Shown piece by piece: positions 7,622 through 16,954 of a stretch of 64,000 nt of DNA. The position numbers and the translations under genes are program-made. The notes under the pieces were generated by a model. It searched no databases. It saw only the letters and a program-made list of their open reading frames with translations, and was not told the DNA's origin. Each line of letters starts with the position of its first letter. The stretch's first letter is position 1. This DNA is from JBNJFY01 sp051747265 (lineage in GTDB: Bacteria > Bacteroidota > Rhodothermia > Balneolales > Balneolaceae), in contig JBNJFY010000001.1 of NCBI GenBank assembly GCA_051747265.1, positions 186,001 to 250,000 on the forward strand, given 5' to 3'.

Positions 7622-8761
7622 ATGCGTGATACGATCTCAACCGTTTCCATCATATTGGTTAGTGTATTCAGTGTATTATTCACCACCCCCATTCAAAGTC
7701 AGGATCGTACGCGAGTTCGAGATATGGGTATTGAAATTGGCGTGATGGATACGGGTTCGTTAAATGCCATTACCGATGTACCCGGTGTACAGGTGGGACA
7801 CCAAACGCTGATTAAAGGCGATTCGGTGCGCACCGGGGTGACCGCGATTCTGCCCCACTCCGGCAACTTATTTCAGCAGAAAGTACCGGCTGCGGTCTAT
7901 ATGGGCAATGGCTTTGGCAAGCTGGTGGGATCCACCCAGATCGAAGAGTTGGGCAATCTGGAAACGCCCATCTTGCTTACCAATACGCTGAGCGTTTCCG
8001 ATGTGATGTCGGCGTTGGTGGATTACAGTCTGCAACAGCCCGGCAATGAGCAGGTTCGATCCGTGAACGCGGTGGTGGGCGAAACCAACGATGGCTATCT
8101 CAATGAGATTCGCGGTCGTCACGTGACCGAGGAAGATGCTTGGGCGGCTATCGAAGCGGCCCAAAGCGGGCCGGTTGCCGAGGGCAATGTGGGCGCGGGC
8201 ACCGGAACCATTGCCTTTGGCTGGAAAGGCGGCATAGGGACCTCCTCACGCATGCTGCCCGAATCGTTGGGCGGTTATACCGTCGGCGTATTGGTACAGA
8301 GCAATTTTGGTGGAGTGCTGCAGATCAATGGCGTTCCGGTGGGCAAAAAGCTGGGGCAATATTATCTGCGGGATGATCTGCTGGAGCAGGCGGATGGCTC
8401 CTGTATGATGGTGGTGCTTACTGATGCCCCGGTGGGATCCCGTAATTTAAAACGCATGGCCAGACGAGCCATCATGGGCTTGGCACGAACCGGGGGTATT
8501 GCCTCCAACGGTAGCGGCGATTATGTGATTGCGGCCTCCACGGCAGAGGAAGTGCGTATTCCATACCGTCCGGTGGAGCCCATTCGAACGGTGCCGGAGC
8601 TGTATAATGGTCAGATGTCGCCGCTATTTATGGCTACCATTGAGTCCACGGAGGAGGCCATTTTGAATTCGTTGTTTATGGCGGAGACCATGAGCGGCTA
8701 CAAGGGGCGCACCATTGAGGCGTTGCCGCTGGATGCAATCGAAGATTTATTTAAGGATTAA
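7622..8761 (+). CDS. P1 family peptidase (DmpA/BapA-type aminopeptidase), exported
   Basis: This 379-residue self-processing N-terminal-nucleophile hydrolase resembles DmpA and the beta-peptidyl aminopeptidases. The precursor is cut before a Gly-Ser bond. Here the predicted nucleophile is Ser260, in DGSCMMVVLTDAP, close to Ser250 of the 375-residue DmpA. Flanking family motifs are present: ITDVPGVQVGHQT near the N-terminus, NAVVGETNDGYLN, GAGTGTIAFGWKGGIGTSSR and RMARRAIMGLARTGG. I chose the ATG at 7622 because a good signal peptide (ISTVSIILVSVFSVLFTTPIQS) begins there. A TTG at 7568 would add 18 residues before it. The enzyme probably removes N-terminal residues from peptides in the periplasm. 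Confidence 0.88.
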   Translation: MRDTISTVSIILVSVFSVLFTTPIQSQDRTRVRDMGIEIGVMDTGSLNAITDVPGVQVGHQTLIKGDSVRTGVTAILPHSGNLFQQKVPAAVYMGNGFGKLVGSTQIEELGNLETPILLTNTLSVSDVMSALVDYSLQQPGNEQVRSVNAVVGETNDGYLNEIRGRHVTEEDAWAAIEAAQSGPVAEGNVGAGTGTIAFGWKGGIGTSSRMLPESLGGYTVGVLVQSNFGGVLQINGVPVGKKLGQYYLRDDLLEQADGSCMMVVLTDAPVGSRNLKRMARRAIMGLARTGGIASNGSGDYVIAASTAEEVRIPYRPVEPIRTVPELYNGQMSPLFMATIESTEEAILNSLFMAETMSGYKGRTIEALPLDAIEDLFKD

Positions 8762-8782
8762 AGAACCTTGCCTGGGTGTTCG

Positions 8783-8857
8783 ACCTCTAGCGAGGTCGTG
8801 TTTGTGGGGCGCACCTGCGGTGCTATAATAAAGTGACCGCGACGCGGTCACGCCCCT
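8783..8857. repeat. Cloverleaf-like intergenic repeat, copy 1
   Basis: Three nested palindromes occur in 75 bases: GACCTC-TAGC-GAGGTC, then an outer stem GGGGC/GCCCC that encloses GCACC-TGC-GGTGC and GTGACCGC-GAC-GCGGTCAC. A second copy at 12421-12498 keeps every stem base and differs only in loops and linkers. It begins 21 bases after the P1 peptidase stop and may serve as a terminator or REP-like mRNA stabiliser. Confidence 0.85.
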
Positions 8858-9374
8858 CATTGCTATTTGATATCGAAAGTGGCTGATGGTTGTTGCCTAG
8901 CTCTCATTGCACTTACCAGACCAAGGTTCCATGAGTGTGCTGCGTATCGACAATTAAATACCTACCCTAACCACCTGCAGTCATCCTGAAAACATATCAC
9001 GATAGCCAAGGGGAGGAGGTATTCAGGATCTCCATAACTTGCTAGGAATTAGCCAGTATAAAATTCCTTCCGACCCTAAGTGGGAGATTCCCGGGACCCC
9101 ATTTACTATGCCAAATGGCCAAACCACATGGAGCGGAGCTCTATATACGGTCACCGGGCGGAGCCCGGCGACTAAGCGCAGGGGATTGCTGTGGCGGGAG
9201 CACCATGCTTCTGCCACAGCAACAAGATCCTTGGTGATGGAGCTCCTGCTGCATCACCCCGCGGGAAGCTCTGCTTCCAGGTGGTGAGAATTAAATTGAC
9301 AAAGATATAGAGTTAGGATAACTGGTTTCGTATAGCAGTATCAGAGGCTTACGCTAGCATTGGAAGTTGGCACT
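8858..9374. repeat. Gene-free region with a cluster of hairpin-forming palindromes
   Basis: No gene is supported here. The stretch 9149-9278 holds four consecutive stem-loops: one at 9149-9172 (CCGGGC-GGA-GCCCGG core); one with TTGCTGTGGC at 9186-9195 paired to 9213-9222; one at 9233-9258 with GGTGATG/CATCACC arms and an inner AGC-TCCT-GCT; and GGAAGC-TCT-GCTTCC at 9264-9278. The first, with its GGAGCTCTA prefix, has a diverged relative at 34035-34079. The inner GAGCTCCTGCT motif recurs at 12833-12842. The pattern is that of dispersed extragenic palindromes. Confidence 0.65.
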
Positions 9375-9893
9375 CTAATTCATCGTCAATGTTCTGTGTA
9401 TAACAGGTTTTTCCTCTGCTGAACTAGTATCCCAAATAAGCTCACCATTGAACCAGAGTTTAGTAAAATAACGCATCCCGTTATTAGCGTTCTTTCCTCC
9501 CTTTATTTTAATAGTATCAACAACTGCATTTGGATACTGTAGATATGTTACAGAATAATCATTGCTGAAATTATAATTCAGATCAATATCAATAAAGTAC
9601 TTCTTTTGATCTTCATTATAATCTATACTAAACATTTTAGGTTCATCCAGATTCTCAAAATACACCTTCTCCTTTTCATCATTAATCAACCAGTATATTG
9701 TAATATTTTCTTCGGTCAATGATTGTTCATGTTCAGGATTTAGCAAATCGCGATTTTGCATATCTTGATACATAATGGCTAAATCTAAATTGTCACCGGG
9801 TTGTGATTTTCCTGGATCTACGGCACATCCAATAGTTACTATTAGCAAAAGTAACAAGTAGTTTTTAAGCATAATTAAGACCCTATAATTCAT
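9375..9893 (-). CDS. Small lipoprotein downstream of a C10 protease; possible inhibitor
   Basis: The 172-residue protein has a lipoprotein signal: hydrophobic LLLLLIVTIG followed by Cys. The mature part is acidic and beta-rich, with no catalytic motif seen. Its start overlaps the stop of the upstream C10 protease fragment by 4 bases, so the two were one transcription unit. In Bacteroides fragilis, C10 (Bfp) proteases are encoded beside small inhibitors; by position this lipoprotein could be such a partner. That is inference only, since I cannot recognise sequence similarity to staphostatin or Spi-type inhibitors. Like its neighbours it is AT-rich compared with the surrounding genes. Confidence 0.6.
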   Translation of the reverse strand: MNYRVLIMLKNYLLLLLIVTIGCAVDPGKSQPGDNLDLAIMYQDMQNRDLLNPEHEQSLTEENITIYWLINDEKEKVYFENLDEPKMFSIDYNEDQKKYFIDIDLNYNFSNDYSVTYLQYPNAVVDTIKIKGGKNANNGMRYFTKLWFNGELIWDTSSAEEKPVIHRTLTMN

Positions 9894-10417
9894 GGTTGTA
9901 TATCTACTATAATTTTTGACTTGTAATTATAACTGTAATCCCCAGGTTTAAAATTATTAAAACTATAGTATCCATCATAAGCCCCATTCCAACCCCAATT
10001 CATATGAAAGCTCAAATAGGTATTCCTATATCCTTCAGATGTACATACTTGAGTTTCCCGGTAACCGTCTGCTACCCAAGCATGTCCATCACCTCTATAT
10101 GATATAAACCAAAAGTTCTCTTTCTCACTTCCAGTAAATAGCACAGGTAAATTATTTTCTATTTGATCTTTAACAACATCATAATTGGAGGTATTTTGAT
10201 AATCTAATCTTCTGATTGATTTTGAATAACCAAATCTTTTCTGAAATGAATCTTCCATATCATCTGTTTGCCACCAAAAAAAATCAGGTAAGCCAGTTCC
10301 TTTACACTCATAATTCATACTAGAAAATGAATCCGATATGTCATTCATTAATGTAGCAATTTCTGTAGTTCCGAATGGTTGATGCCAATAATAGACTTTA
10401 TTTGGCATTATACTCAA
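9890..10417 (-). pseudogene. C10 family (streptopain-like) protease, C-terminal part after a frameshift
   Basis: This 175-residue reading frame continues the protease domain begun in the upstream fragment. It carries the catalytic His in GHAWVADGY and the structural segment MNWGWNGAYDGYYSF expected near the C-terminus of SpeB-like C10 peptidases. It opens only with a TTG, overlaps the upstream fragment by 4 bases and lies in the -1 frame relative to it. Joined in the correct frame the two halves would make one complete protease of about 410 residues. No clear slippery heptamer is visible at the junction, so mutation or sequencing error is more likely than programmed frameshifting. Confidence 0.8.
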
Positions 10418-11142
10418 ATATACTTGGTTGGATATTCATGAAATCTCATTATTTGAGCCATAGCAGTCGTTACACAACCAGTATATGCTCTTTCATTTGA
10501 TGGAAAGCTTGGATAATCTGTATCTGAACAATTTAAAGTGGGCATCTCATTGTTATAACCTTCCCTCTGTCCCCACTCAGTATTTATTAGTGGACCAACC
10601 GTTTCGGTAACATCATTACAGCTAGGTTCATCAGGCTCAATAAGTTGTGGATTTATCAGATCTCCCCACTGTTTGTTGGCTTTACCATTGCTTTTATTGG
10701 CCCTATTAATTCTACGCTTCGTATTGTTCAGCCAGATCCCCAGTCCACCGGGTATGGTATCATTCAAGGATTTAGCAGGAAATTTCCCCGAAGATGAATA
10801 CGCCAGTACCGGCTCCACTTTTTTATTGCCGGCCACGATTACAAATCCGCTATCCACATAGGTGGTTACATACATGAATGTTTGCTTTCCCTTATTTCCC
10901 TTGAGGGGAATTATTTTATCGACGTTTCGTCCATTATTTTTCTTCTTTGTTTTACCAGGATTGGCGGCTACAGAAAAATCGTATTGATTACTAAAATTTT
11001 CTGCGATAGTTATCGCTTCTTCTTCATTAACAGAAAAATCTACCTCTTGATTATTTAGATTATTCGTGCCCGTATCACTACATGACACTATTGCTACCAA
11101 ACCAATTATAATGGTTATTATTAAATAACGTAAATTAAACAT
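10414..11142 (-). pseudogene. C10 family (streptopain-like) protease, N-terminal part, truncated by frameshift
   Basis: The 242-residue frame starts with a lipoprotein signal peptide (LIITIIIGLVAIVSCSD). A propeptide with a Spi-inhibitor-like pattern follows (EEAITIAENF, FVIVAGNKKVEPVLAYS), then the start of the mature protease with the active-site Cys in YTGCVTTAMAQIMRFHEYP. The reading frame then ends at TKYI-stop, about 175 residues too early, while the remainder is found in the next frame (9890-10417). Active C10 enzymes are secreted or surface cysteine proteases that mature by removing the propeptide. As sequenced, this gene could not make a complete enzyme. Confidence 0.8.
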
Positions 11143-11675
11143 ATCCCCTCTTTGATTATTGTTAAAATTTAGTGACCTATTTTAATAATTTTTACGCCCC
11201 CCCCAAATAGATCCGAGTATTCTAATATTCATTCCATAGTTATCTGTCCCATGTTCAGTTTTATTACTCAGGCTAGTTTCATATTTATGCCGTTTTATCA
11301 CTACTTTTTTTTCGTCCTATATGGTGTTCACACCTTATAATCAGAAAATCGTTTTAGGTGCCTACCAGAGCAATATGATGGTAAATATACTTGAACGATT
11401 AAGTTTGCAATCACTACTTACTCAATCTAAAACCGATCCCACCGTTTAAATTAAGTGGGTTCACAACATCCATATTGATGATTAGTTTATGTAGCAGAGG
11501 GCCTTGCAAAACCTTCCGAAATTTATTCGGTCATGGCAAGATGTAGCAACAATCACCGTTTCCACAACCTAATCAGGGGATTGCCGCACTATGTTTGCAA
11601 TGACAGGTAGTTTTGCAAAGCCCTCTAGTAGTGATTATTCGGAATGTATTTTTTGACAAATGATGGGAGTATTCC
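11143..11675. other. Gene-free region containing a short MITE-like element
   Basis: No open frame here looks coding. Besides the divergent upstream regions of the protease and the lipoprotein genes, the stretch contains the 131-bp inverted-repeat element at 11496-11626. A run of eight C lies near 11195. Confidence 0.6.
11496..11626. mobile_element. MITE-like element with 17-bp terminal inverted repeats
   Basis: AGAGGGCCTTGCAAAAC at 11496-11512 matches the reverse complement of GTTTTGCAAAGCCCTCT at 11610-11626 at 16 of 17 positions. The interior of about 97 bp has no gene. The left end, extended by CTTCC-AAATTTA, recurs alone at 12634-12660. Terminal repeats of this kind resemble insertion-sequence ends. 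No target-site duplication is evident. Confidence 0.75.
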
Positions 11676-12398
11676 ATGACATGGGGCAAGCTATCCTATT
11701 CCATTTTACTAATATCGGTTCTTAGCTTATTGCTGTTCAGCAGTTGTAGTTTGGTTCAGTCCGATCCGGAAACCGATGATTATGAGTTTGATTTCAGCCA
11801 ATCGGACCATCAGTGGGAGGCGTTTTTTTCTAACTATCCGGACGGTTGGGGCGAGAAAATGGAATTGGCCTCTGATTATCGCTCATTGCCGGAACCGCTG
11901 AACACCGGCAAACAGGCGCTCTACATTCGGGGATATAACCAGAGTGATGATTTGAAAATGCTGTTTCGTCGTCAAGTTACCGGACTCAAACCAAATACCT
12001 CCTACACAGTTAGCTATACCGTTGAATTTGCCACTTCATCACCTACCAATTGTATCGGTATTGGGGGCGCTCCAGGCGAGGCAGTTAAAGTTGTGGTAGA
12101 CGCCAGCTACCAAAAACCGAAGGCATACTTAGATGATGCTGATTATTACCGTCTAAACCTAGTGAACGAAGACGGAGGCCATGAGTGGTTTACCAATGCC
12201 ACCATCGGTCATATTGGGAATGATAAAAGTAGCTGCAGTGACCACCAGTTCGAAAAGAAGACGCTTAGATCGAATGACCATCAGACTATCACCACCGATA
12301 GCGATGGAAGCGTTTGGTTACTTTTCGGTTCACGATCCGGTTTTGAGGGGACTACCGAACTCTATTATACCTACTTCAAAGCTGAATTCGCGAAATAG
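11676..12398 (+). CDS. Hypothetical lipoprotein
   Basis: The 240-residue protein has a clear lipoprotein signal peptide (SYSILLISVLSLLLFSSC, with the lipobox Cys at about residue 24). After an acidic linker, the mature domain appears beta-rich, with segments such as ALYIRGYNQSDDLKMLFRRQ, LKPNTSYTVSYTVEFAT and VWLLFGSRSGFEGTTELYYT. The strand pattern resembles a jelly-roll or carbohydrate-binding-module fold, but no specific family or binding residues can be named. It is probably outer-membrane anchored. The cloverleaf-like repeat starts 22 bases after its stop codon. Confidence 0.7.
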   Translation: MTWGKLSYSILLISVLSLLLFSSCSLVQSDPETDDYEFDFSQSDHQWEAFFSNYPDGWGEKMELASDYRSLPEPLNTGKQALYIRGYNQSDDLKMLFRRQVTGLKPNTSYTVSYTVEFATSSPTNCIGIGGAPGEAVKVVVDASYQKPKAYLDDADYYRLNLVNEDGGHEWFTNATIGHIGNDKSSCSDHQFEKKTLRSNDHQTITTDSDGSVWLLFGSRSGFEGTTELYYTYFKAEFAK

Positions 12399-12420
12399 GT
12401 CGTGATGGAATGGATAATTC

Positions 12421-12498
12421 GACCTCTAGCGAGGTCGTGATTGGGGTGGGGCGCACCTGCGGTGCTATCTTAATGTGACCGCGATGCGGTCACGCCCC
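12421..12498. repeat. Cloverleaf-like intergenic repeat, copy 2
   Basis: This is the second copy of the element at 8783-8857. All stems (GACCTC/GAGGTC, GGGGC/GCCCC, GCACC/GGTGC, GTGACCGC/GCGGTCAC) are unchanged, whereas the spacer before GGGGC, the A/T-rich linker and one loop (GAC to GAT) differ. Confidence 0.85.
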
Positions 12499-13395
12499 GG
12501 TTCAGTTACACTCCTTTTTCAGATAATAAGGTGATTACAAAATTGCTCCTTAAACAGTGATAAGTTTTCCAACTAGGCACCTGCTCTTTTTCATCCACCA
12601 ATCGGCAACCATCAATTTTAGTCCAATATTAATGAGGGCTTTGCAAAACCTTCCAAAATTTAGGTTCTATATGAATTACAGTGGATAAGTTTGGTGTGTA
12701 CTTCAGCGCATGGAGCAATACATTACAAAAGGGGGAACTTGGAAAGTGGAGCTTGGTTGCTAGGAACCGCACGTAAGGTAAGCACTGGCTCGCGTTCTCA
12801 TTACCGGGCTCTGACCGGTAATGCCATGGGGGGAGCTCCTGCTCCCTGTAGCGTGCCTATCCATCAGAGAACGTTGAGCAAAAAGGTCCATTCGAATCAG
12901 ATCTTGAGGGCTTTTGGGCTGTGCTACTTTCTGAGGCTGTCCAAAAAGTCCTTTTCTAATTTCAAGGACCTAAATAATTTAGATTTTAGGGTCAAATATG
13001 TGCCAGACCTATCAGGTTTCCAAAACCTGATAGGTCTATATATGAAAAGGACGCGACTTATCAAGAAGATCAGAGATACACACTCTTAGAAAACTTAAAT
13101 TAACTAAGTGGTTACATCCTGCTTTTTACTTTTCAGACAGCCTCGAACGTATGAGCTGGTTCCCGAAATACGGTTGCCGTGGGCCAAGAAAACCGGATAA
13201 GGGACAACTATTTATACGGTCAACATTTGGCCTGCAGTCTGGATACTCTTCCAAAACTTTTCCCATCGGACAGATGTTTACACGTACCGGACGTTAATCC
13301 CAACTCCCAAACCTAGGGTATAACTTTTTAAAAATCCCTTCCTTGTCCTCCGGTTCGAGCCAAAGGACAAGGAAAGGAATGGGCGGATTAAGATT
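12499..13395. repeat. Gene-free region with several repeat remnants
   Basis: About 0.9 kb without a supported gene. It contains a solo end of the 11.5-kb MITE (12634-12660), the palindromes CATTACCGG/CCGGTAATG (12799-12823) and GGGAGC-TCCT-GCTCCC (12831-12846), and the complete MITE at 12933-13144. A 132-residue open frame across 12691-13089 runs straight through these repeats and is judged non-coding. Confidence 0.65.
12933..13144. mobile_element. MITE with GAGGCTGTC terminal inverted repeats, copy 1
   Basis: GAGGCTGTCCAAAAAGT at 12933-12949 pairs with ACTTTTCAGACAGCCTC at 13128-13144 (15 of 17). These ends are of the type found in IS1182-like insertion sequences (from memory). Inside is a 33-bp palindrome with 15-bp arms at 13005-13019 and 13023-13037 and the loop CCA. 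A second copy of the element, with a related but altered palindrome, is at 41012-41140. Confidence 0.8.
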
Positions 13396-16300
13396 TTATT
13401 TCAGCAGTAACAATTTGCGGGTTTCTACGAAATCACCAGCTTCGATGCGGTAGATATAGGTTCCGCTGGGCATATTGCTGGCATCCCAGGAAACGGTGTA
13501 GTTTCCCGCGGCTAATCGCTGGTTAATTAATGTCGCCATGCGCTGACCAATGATATTATACACGCTCACATTTACCGGCATAGCTTCGGGCAGGGCAAAT
13601 GGAATTACTGTGGTGGGATTAAATGGATTGGGATAATTTTGACCCAAGGTGATTTTGGTAGGTTGGGTAGCTATATCATCCGAATCCAACCCTGTATAGG
13701 TGGATCCTTCCTTGGTCAGGAAATCACCGGTTTCCATATCCACATACACAATGAGCGAATCGCGCGAGGTTTCAGCGAGGAAAGGCGAATCGTCCTCATA
13801 AATGGTCGCATAATATTCCACCCGCCAGAAGATGGGTGCATCGGTGGTTTGATCCAGCGGATACATCGGATAAATATGACCACCTACAATATAGTTGTGG
13901 AAATCCACATTGGACTGATCTTCGTATTTCTCCCGGAAACCCAAGCCGCCCTCCTCTTCGGCTACCTGGAAAGCTACATCGCTATCGTAAAAGCCACTTC
14001 CCGTGGGATCCGGGATAGTTTTCATTTGAGTAACATCCAAGCCTTCGGGAATATCTTGCACTTGTTCTTCCACACCCAAAATTCCAAACGGTTCGGGCGC
14101 GATGGTTACGGACAAGGTTTTGGGATCGCCATTTACGGTTTCACCTTGGTAATGGAAAATATAGGTCCACACGAAACGCTCGCCACTGGGAGTGCCTTGA
14201 TTCCCTTGCGGTTCGCTATACATGGATACCCATCGATAGGTATTGCCGTATTGACTGGCTTCTCCTTCGGCCGCCGAATAACGATTGCGAGCCAAGAAAG
14301 GTTCTTGCTTGTACACAACGATATCAATGCCGGTAACATCGGCGTCACTCACGGTAACCGGATCAATTTCTCCATCGTCATCGGCATCGTAGAATCCAAT
14401 ATAGTCGGATTCTGATTCAGGATTGATGCGTCCGTTGCCATCGCCATCCCGTGCGGCCAATAGCCAATAGGTGCCATTCCGCAGGTAATCAAACGTATAA
14501 TCCCCGTTTTGATCGGTCAGGGCAAAGCCCAGCATCAGGGAATCCAGATCGGCCTCTTCTTCCGCAAAGGGATTGCCACTCAAGATTAAGACTGTGGTGT
14601 TATCCGGTGAGGGATCTTGCAGAGTTTGCGAACTCCAGGCTTGACTACTCTGGATAGCATCATCAAACTGGTTGAACGTCTCCAAATCCCGCAGCCACTG
14701 ATCACGATATTTATCAGAAACCTTTGAGAATCGATCATCCGTGCTGGTGGATGTTGCTGCCCAGGAAGCTTGTGCTTTTGCTTTCGTCGCAGTTGCCGAA
14801 TTATAGGTCACCGAACCGGATATGGCGTATTGTCCCAAATCTGGGCCGGTAGAAAAGATCATGGTATAGGGTTGATCCAGCGATTGACCAGTATGGCTAT
14901 GTACTCCGGAAACCAATACGCGGAAATCGGTATCATCGGTTAACTGCGCATTGATGTTGACGGTTTTCAGATCATTAGCAAAAGTTATACCCAGCACTTC
15001 CAGCGAATCCGAAGGGGCTATCATGATGTTATCTTCATTCACGCTGTGTGCATTCACCGGAGTACTAAATGTGAAGCTGATCGTAGTACTGGTAGGCACC
15101 TCCACCGCTTCATCGGCCGGTGTGGTTGCATCCAACGTAAATACGGAATCCGGGTGCGAAGCCGGTGGATACACGGCCAGTTCTTCCCCGGTGACCAGAT
15201 CCAGATAAACGCTTAACGAATCAGATATAAACTGCTGAGAGAACTCATCGTAATAACCTCGCTGGTAATTGAATACCCAATAGGCTGGGGCGTTGGTGGT
15301 GGGATCCGGCGGATATTCCCAGTATACATCCCCGCCTTGGTAGTCTACATACAGGTACCAAGGATTACCTACCCCATTACGAAAAGCGGATCCGGCAATA
15401 TCATCAGCATTGGCGGCCGCCTCATCACTATCCAGGAAGGTATCCGGAATGGAAGCGACCTCATTGAAATCCACGTTTTGGGGCACATCCTCAGGAGGCA
15501 GCGTATCAATGGAGGCTATACCCAGCGGTGAAAGTTGGGCACCTAATACCTGATCGGCGGTTGGAGCATAGAAAAAGTATTGCCAGAATTGCGATTTTCC
15601 GCTGGCTGGGGAGGTGGAAAACGCATCTTTTGCTTTAAATGCCATATCCCCATAGAGTAACTCCTCAAACGAGGCCATAGCTAACAATCGGGCATCCGAT
15701 TCAATTTCAGTTACCGCGTTCTTAGCTGTGGTAATTCCCTGACTGGCCGTAAACGGTTCGAAACTATACAGCACCATATCGATACCGGTTTGGTCGGCAC
15801 CAGACACACTCAGCGGATCGGGTTTATTATCGCCATCGGCATCGTAAAACCCCAGACGTACCGGATACTCCAGATCTGAAAAGTCAAAAGAGATGGTAAA
15901 CGGCCAATAATCGCCATCCCGAATAAAGTTCATGGTGTATTCCCCGGTGCTGGGATCGGCAACCGCGGCGGCTTTAATTTCCGGTTCGGGCGCGTCCTCT
16001 TCTTCATTCAGCAGGTTTTCATCAGCCAAAATGACCAAGGTATTTTCTAATCCTTCCGCTTGTAACGCTTCACCTTTAGCACGAGAAGAGAAATATTTCT
16101 TTATAACCTGTTCCACAGTTTCTCCCTCTGTTGCTTCAGCCTGAATAGCCTTGGCAACTCGCGTTTTCAGCTGTTCAACGGTAGTCTGAGAATAATCAGC
16201 AAACAGATCGCTATTCAACGGAAAGGTTTTGGTTTGCGTAGATGTGGTGATCGTTCCCGATACGGTATTACTGCCAAAACTAGCCGCGGTGGTATAATTT

Positions 16301-16650
16301 AACGCCACGCTATTTTCCAAGACATTATCATTTACACTTTCCAATCCTTGGAAGATCCATACAAAGTCAGTTTCGGGCGTATGCTGGACATTCACTTCCA
16401 ACGTTTTGCCATCCTGACTTAAACTCATCCCCTGAATTGCAATCGAGTCGACGGGCTCAACAATGAAAAATTCATCCTGATTAAGCACCATACTTTTTAA
16501 AGCTTCGCTGAAGGTGAACTGAACCTGCGTTTGCAAAGCTACTCCCTCATCTCCATTGGCAGGGGAACTACTGGTTAGCGAAAACGTCTGCGCCCACGAG
16601 GCACTCGATGTCATGAACAGCAATAAAACAGTAACAAGTAATCGTTTCAT
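13396..16650 (-). CDS. Large secreted protein with Ig-like repeats and a type IX secretion sorting domain
   Basis: The 1084-residue protein starts with a signal peptide (LLVTVLLLFMTSSASWAQ). It contains two Big_5-like domains (SSPANGDEGVALQTQVQFTF near residue 28 and ATTPADEAVEVPTSTTISFTF near 508). Each is followed by a segment ending in an Asp-rich, calcium-binding-like motif, GFYDADGDNKPDP and GFYDADDDGEIDP, in near-identical contexts. This is an internal duplication. The C-terminus carries the type IX sorting domain (LGQNYPNPFNPTTVIPFALP to the final ETRKLLLLK). It should be exported across the outer membrane and attached to the cell surface or released. No enzymatic motif is seen, so adhesion or matrix binding is a guess. 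Confidence 0.85.
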   Translation of the reverse strand: MKRLLVTVLLLFMTSSASWAQTFSLTSSSPANGDEGVALQTQVQFTFSEALKSMVLNQDEFFIVEPVDSIAIQGMSLSQDGKTLEVNVQHTPETDFVWIFQGLESVNDNVLENSVALNYTTAASFGSNTVSGTITTSTQTKTFPLNSDLFADYSQTTVEQLKTRVAKAIQAEATEGETVEQVIKKYFSSRAKGEALQAEGLENTLVILADENLLNEEEDAPEPEIKAAAVADPSTGEYTMNFIRDGDYWPFTISFDFSDLEYPVRLGFYDADGDNKPDPLSVSGADQTGIDMVLYSFEPFTASQGITTAKNAVTEIESDARLLAMASFEELLYGDMAFKAKDAFSTSPASGKSQFWQYFFYAPTADQVLGAQLSPLGIASIDTLPPEDVPQNVDFNEVASIPDTFLDSDEAAANADDIAGSAFRNGVGNPWYLYVDYQGGDVYWEYPPDPTTNAPAYWVFNYQRGYYDEFSQQFISDSLSVYLDLVTGEELAVYPPASHPDSVFTLDATTPADEAVEVPTSTTISFTFSTPVNAHSVNEDNIMIAPSDSLEVLGITFANDLKTVNINAQLTDDTDFRVLVSGVHSHTGQSLDQPYTMIFSTGPDLGQYAISGSVTYNSATATKAKAQASWAATSTSTDDRFSKVSDKYRDQWLRDLETFNQFDDAIQSSQAWSSQTLQDPSPDNTTVLILSGNPFAEEEADLDSLMLGFALTDQNGDYTFDYLRNGTYWLLAARDGDGNGRINPESESDYIGFYDADDDGEIDPVTVSDADVTGIDIVVYKQEPFLARNRYSAAEGEASQYGNTYRWVSMYSEPQGNQGTPSGERFVWTYIFHYQGETVNGDPKTLSVTIAPEPFGILGVEEQVQDIPEGLDVTQMKTIPDPTGSGFYDSDVAFQVAEEEGGLGFREKYEDQSNVDFHNYIVGGHIYPMYPLDQTTDAPIFWRVEYYATIYEDDSPFLAETSRDSLIVYVDMETGDFLTKEGSTYTGLDSDDIATQPTKITLGQNYPNPFNPTTVIPFALPEAMPVNVSVYNIIGQRMATLINQRLAAGNYTVSWDASNMPSGTYIYRIEAGDFVETRKLLLLK

Positions 16651-16954
16651 AGGGACCTCCGGTTAATACACTATTTAAGGATGACTAATATGGAAGTTGT
16701 TGTTTTTCATGATGACTTATTGTAATGCAGCTGTGAAATGATGTGTACAAAATCACCCTACATACAGCCTTGGTCGTTATACAAATACTGGCTGACTACT
16801 TCTAAATCAGCCGTATACAAACCTCCTATTTTTTTGTATAACAAGTACTTATCTATAAGTATACACCGTCTAAAATGTTCCCGAAATGCTTTTTTTCTCC
16901 CCCACATAAGTTATTTTCTTATTCAAATTACTTTCTAAACAGTGACTCAATAAT
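16651..16954. promoter_or_regulatory. Divergent intergenic region with small palindromes
   Basis: This 304-bp gap separates the divergent type IX protein gene and the acyl-CoA dehydrogenase-like gene. It contains a palindrome TACTTAT-CT-ATAAGTA (16846-16861), a GGCTGA/TCAGCC hairpin (16790-16812) and two TATACAAA boxes. These are candidate operator elements. No gene is supported; a 66-residue open frame here looks non-coding. Confidence 0.45.

Noticed and set aside
10405..10425. Programmed -1 frameshift in the C10 protease
   Set aside because: No X-XXY-YYZ slippery heptamer or downstream pseudoknot is evident; mutation or a read error is simpler.
12691..13089. 132-residue open frame in the repeat-rich gap
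   Set aside because: It runs through three unrelated repeat elements, including a MITE end and its palindrome, and its composition does not resemble a protein.
13639..14415. 258-residue open frame antisense to the type IX protein gene
   Set aside because: It is an antisense shadow of a very large coding gene whose domains are clear; no recognisable motif on the plus strand.
16738..16938. 66-residue open frame upstream of the acyl-CoA dehydrogenase-like gene
   Set aside because: It covers promoter-like palindromes and has no ribosome-binding site or recognisable sequence.
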